NCBI RefSeq assembly: GCF_028368935.1
Contig: NZ_JAQNDK010000005.1
Span: 620,001-684,000, forward strand
Reading direction: 5' to 3'
From: Sorangium aterium
GTDB lineage: Bacteria > Myxococcota_A > Polyangia > Polyangiales > Polyangiaceae
Length of the DNA stretch: 64,000 nucleotides
A program made the position numbers and the translations under genes. Every line of letters begins with the position of its first letter. The first letter of the stretch is position 1. Below the pieces are notes generated by a model. That model worked only from the letters and a program-made list of their open reading frames with translations. It made no database searches and had not been told where the DNA came from. Below, in pieces: positions 63,101 through 64,000 of the stretch.

Positions 63101-63763
63101 CGCGCGCGCCGGATCCGCGGCGAGCTCCGAGGGCGCCGCCGCCCCGAGCAGGCAGAAGGTCAGCCGGGCGTTGGCGGGGCGCTCCGCGCGCCGGTTCACG
63201 AAGGCCCGGAGGATGGCGAAGAAATCGTCCCGCGAGAACGGCAGGTTCAGCGTGGCGTCGACCTCGTCGATGAACAGGACGATCGCGGAGGAGATCTCCA
63301 CGAGCACGACGTCCTCGAGCCAGCGCAACCAGCAGTGCACCGGCCCGAGGTGCCAGTGCGCGTCCCAGAACTCGTCCGGCGGCTCCAGCCCGAGCTGCTC
63401 GGCGATCTCCGAGGCGAGCCCGAGGTACCAGCTCACCGGCGAGGTGGTGTCGGTGCCGAGCGCCCCGAGATCGACGCTCGCACACTCCACCTGCTCGGCG
63501 CGGAGCCGCATCGAGACCTGGAGTCGCAGGCTGGACTTCCCGATGTGTCGGGGCGACAGCACATAGCAGAGCTCTCCGCGCAGGAGCGCCTCGAAGAGCT
63601 CTCTGTCCGCGGGGCGCTCGATATAGATCACGCCCTCGCCCACGGTCCCGCCCGCCTGGAACCGGCGCCTGTGATCTCGGGCACTGGCCTTCGCCTGATC
63701 GAGGTCGGGAGGCGCCGAGAAGGTCACGAATCTGACGGTGCCATGCGACGCCAGGACCGTCAA
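60194..63763 (-). CDS. AAA-ATPase/WD40-repeat membrane protein
   Basis: 1189 residues. The N-terminal AAA-like domain (AAA_35 type) has Walker A SPRHIGKSSL near 70-79 and Walker B AIVLFIDEVD near 158-167. A membrane helix lies around 460-482 (LITVLAVAVTLLGGLILVLV), then a coiled coil. Fourteen WD40-like units (AFSPDGxxVVTASxDGTARV) run from about 555 to the end, enough for two seven-bladed propellers. The C-terminus has the family ending CAYAGRNFTREEW. Such proteins resemble STAND-type or signalling scaffolds. The start is uncertain: TTG 63763 opens the frame, GTG 63727 is an alternative, and neither has a good ribosome-binding site. Confidence 0.85.
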   Translation of the reverse strand: MTVLASHGTVRFVTFSAPPDLDQAKASARDHRRRFQAGGTVGEGVIYIERPADRELFEALLRGELCYVLSPRHIGKSSLRLQVSMRLRAEQVECASVDLGALGTDTTSPVSWYLGLASEIAEQLGLEPPDEFWDAHWHLGPVHCWLRWLEDVVLVEISSAIVLFIDEVDATLNLPFSRDDFFAILRAFVNRRAERPANARLTFCLLGAAAPSELAADPARAPFNIGRPIRLDDFTRAEVRGFRAGLEGLAADPDALLDAVFAWTSGHPYMTQRLCADLAGERRDLDVDEAVARRFLDQGRTEDPNLRHAERCLEAQGPRCGRAPALLRLYKQLLDGHRVGVDAGDPIQRTLLLSGLSVERTAASGAPYLDVRNRVFRRVFDRAWVLSREADRATREPLARWLSHGRRDDYLVGGVALAELTSWCDGRGDLSAEETAFLSACARAEGQRRSTRRLITVLAVAVTLLGGLILVLVWQMGKEERALLRAQQESRENDARRLAAQSAKERAEGLLPRARLLAVEAALAARASGRPAGPAVVQALGDAVWGPAVDQEVLVGGGGAVQHAAFSPDGRLVATASADGAARIFRLGGHDEPLVLRARTPGGVVAVAFNHDGSLLATASTDGAVRLWRPDGREDRALSTRDVAPTSVAFSPDGSRVVAGTTGGAIYVWRPDMEGEPPLVVPLGERLIRRAVFSHDGARILATAISGTVYVVRADGHGAPAALKGLGPGVEGADTSPVDDRVVLATGDGTARILGADRREPVVLRGHEGAVRSVAFSADGAAVVTASADGTARVFRADGKGAPMVLEGHEGVVNSAAFSRDGASVVTASEDGTARVWRLDGPGEPLLLRGHAGPLTGIAVSHDGSRIATAGTDKTARVFRADGSGEPVVLRGHEDHLLSVDFSPDGSRVVTGSADKTARIWRADGRGQPIVLGVHDDRVVGVAFSPEGTRIVTTSWNGILRVFEDGVPGEPVVLRDERAGLLRAAFSPDGQHIVATSGPNVKVWPADGRGVPRVLPSGYEDRAIAAIAVSPDGNHVAIAALDGCVRLLRVDGQGQPLLLSGLGAAVRTVAFSSDSARLVAVSSDGIARVLPVDGQGEAITLRAEGVTLTDAVLSPDATRVVTAANDGAARVFSIAAEPLMARACAYAGRNFTREEWAQLMPGIDYRATCPEWPGAPEQDAGAAPRLDVR

Positions 63764-64000
63764 CGGAACGACAGCCCGTGTCGCTGGCGTCCGCGGTGAA
63801 ACAACAGGGCTCGCGACGGCGCGGTGAATGTCACGCGAATGTCGCCTCGACCGGATGGGCTGGCGCTCACGCGATCGGGACTCGTCCGCGGAGGCGCCGG
63901 CGACGCGCGGCCCGGGCTCTGCTGTGCGCCTGCGCGCCTGCGCGCCTGCGCGCCTGCGTTGCGCGCGGCGCGATTGCGTGTGCGCCGATCGTGTCGCGCC
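63764..64000. other. Window-end region without a recognised gene; GCGCCTGC repeats
   Basis: 237 bp upstream of the WD40 gene. At 63925-63958 an 8-bp unit (GCGCCTGC) is repeated about four times. No gene is visible before the window ends. Confidence 0.5.

Overview
The window is very GC-rich (about 70% or more by eye) and gene-dense, with long antisense shadow ORFs. It carries many histidine kinases, a Ser/Thr kinase fused to HEAT-like repeats, WD40/AAA proteins, AgmX-type lipoproteins and a giant Rhs/SpvB protein. This repertoire points to a myxobacterium, most likely of the Sorangium/Polyangium group. No rRNA, tRNA or CRISPR array was seen.

Layout. 0-3.7 kb: end of a glutathione S-transferase gene, a flavin-reductase-like gene, a ParA ATPase overlapping a ribbon-helix-helix partner, and a CheY-like regulator. 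3.8-8.6 kb: SWIM zinc-finger protein (YehQ-like), then an Old Yellow Enzyme gene divergent from an HxlR regulator, with two copies of one palindromic operator between them. 9-17.7 kb: a signalling island of four co-directional two-component genes, including a Nik1-like hybrid kinase with eight 92-residue HAMP repeats. 17.7-31.6 kb: hairpin repeats, a YehP-like VWA protein, a UPF0158/OmpA/AgmX gene set, an NtrC-type regulator with its kinase, a LysR regulator divergent from an ABM monooxygenase, lipoproteins, then DUF5682 (YehM-like) and a MoxR ATPase (YehL-like).

32-44.6 kb is the accessory hotspot. A 3030-residue secreted SpvB/Rhs protein carries an unrecognised C-terminal domain and is followed by a candidate immunity gene. 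Next come a broken copy of an internal Rhs segment, an IS3-family element with a frameshifted transposase inserted in that copy, an orphan papain-fold toxin module with an immunity candidate, and another immunity-like gene broken by a frameshift. Base composition falls across this stretch.

44.6-52.3 kb: a solitary PstI/BsuBI-type adenine methyltransferase, a MarR regulator with a TerB-COQ4-like fusion, xerC translationally coupled to a membrane alkaline-phosphatase-fold protein, and a small Rpn-tail-like gene. 52.4-63.8 kb: a three-gene operon with overlapping stops and starts (Ser/Thr kinase, degenerate HD-GYP-like protein, lipoprotein), five 10-bp tandem repeats, and an AAA-WD40 membrane protein.

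Two multi-gene systems stand out. The first is a complete set of homologues of the poorly understood E. coli yehLMPQ genes (MoxR ATPase, DUF5682, VWA, SWIM), all on the minus strand but spread over 28 kb. The second is the Rhs toxin/immunity array with displaced and decaying modules. Domain calls rest on reading motifs by eye; no database search was run.
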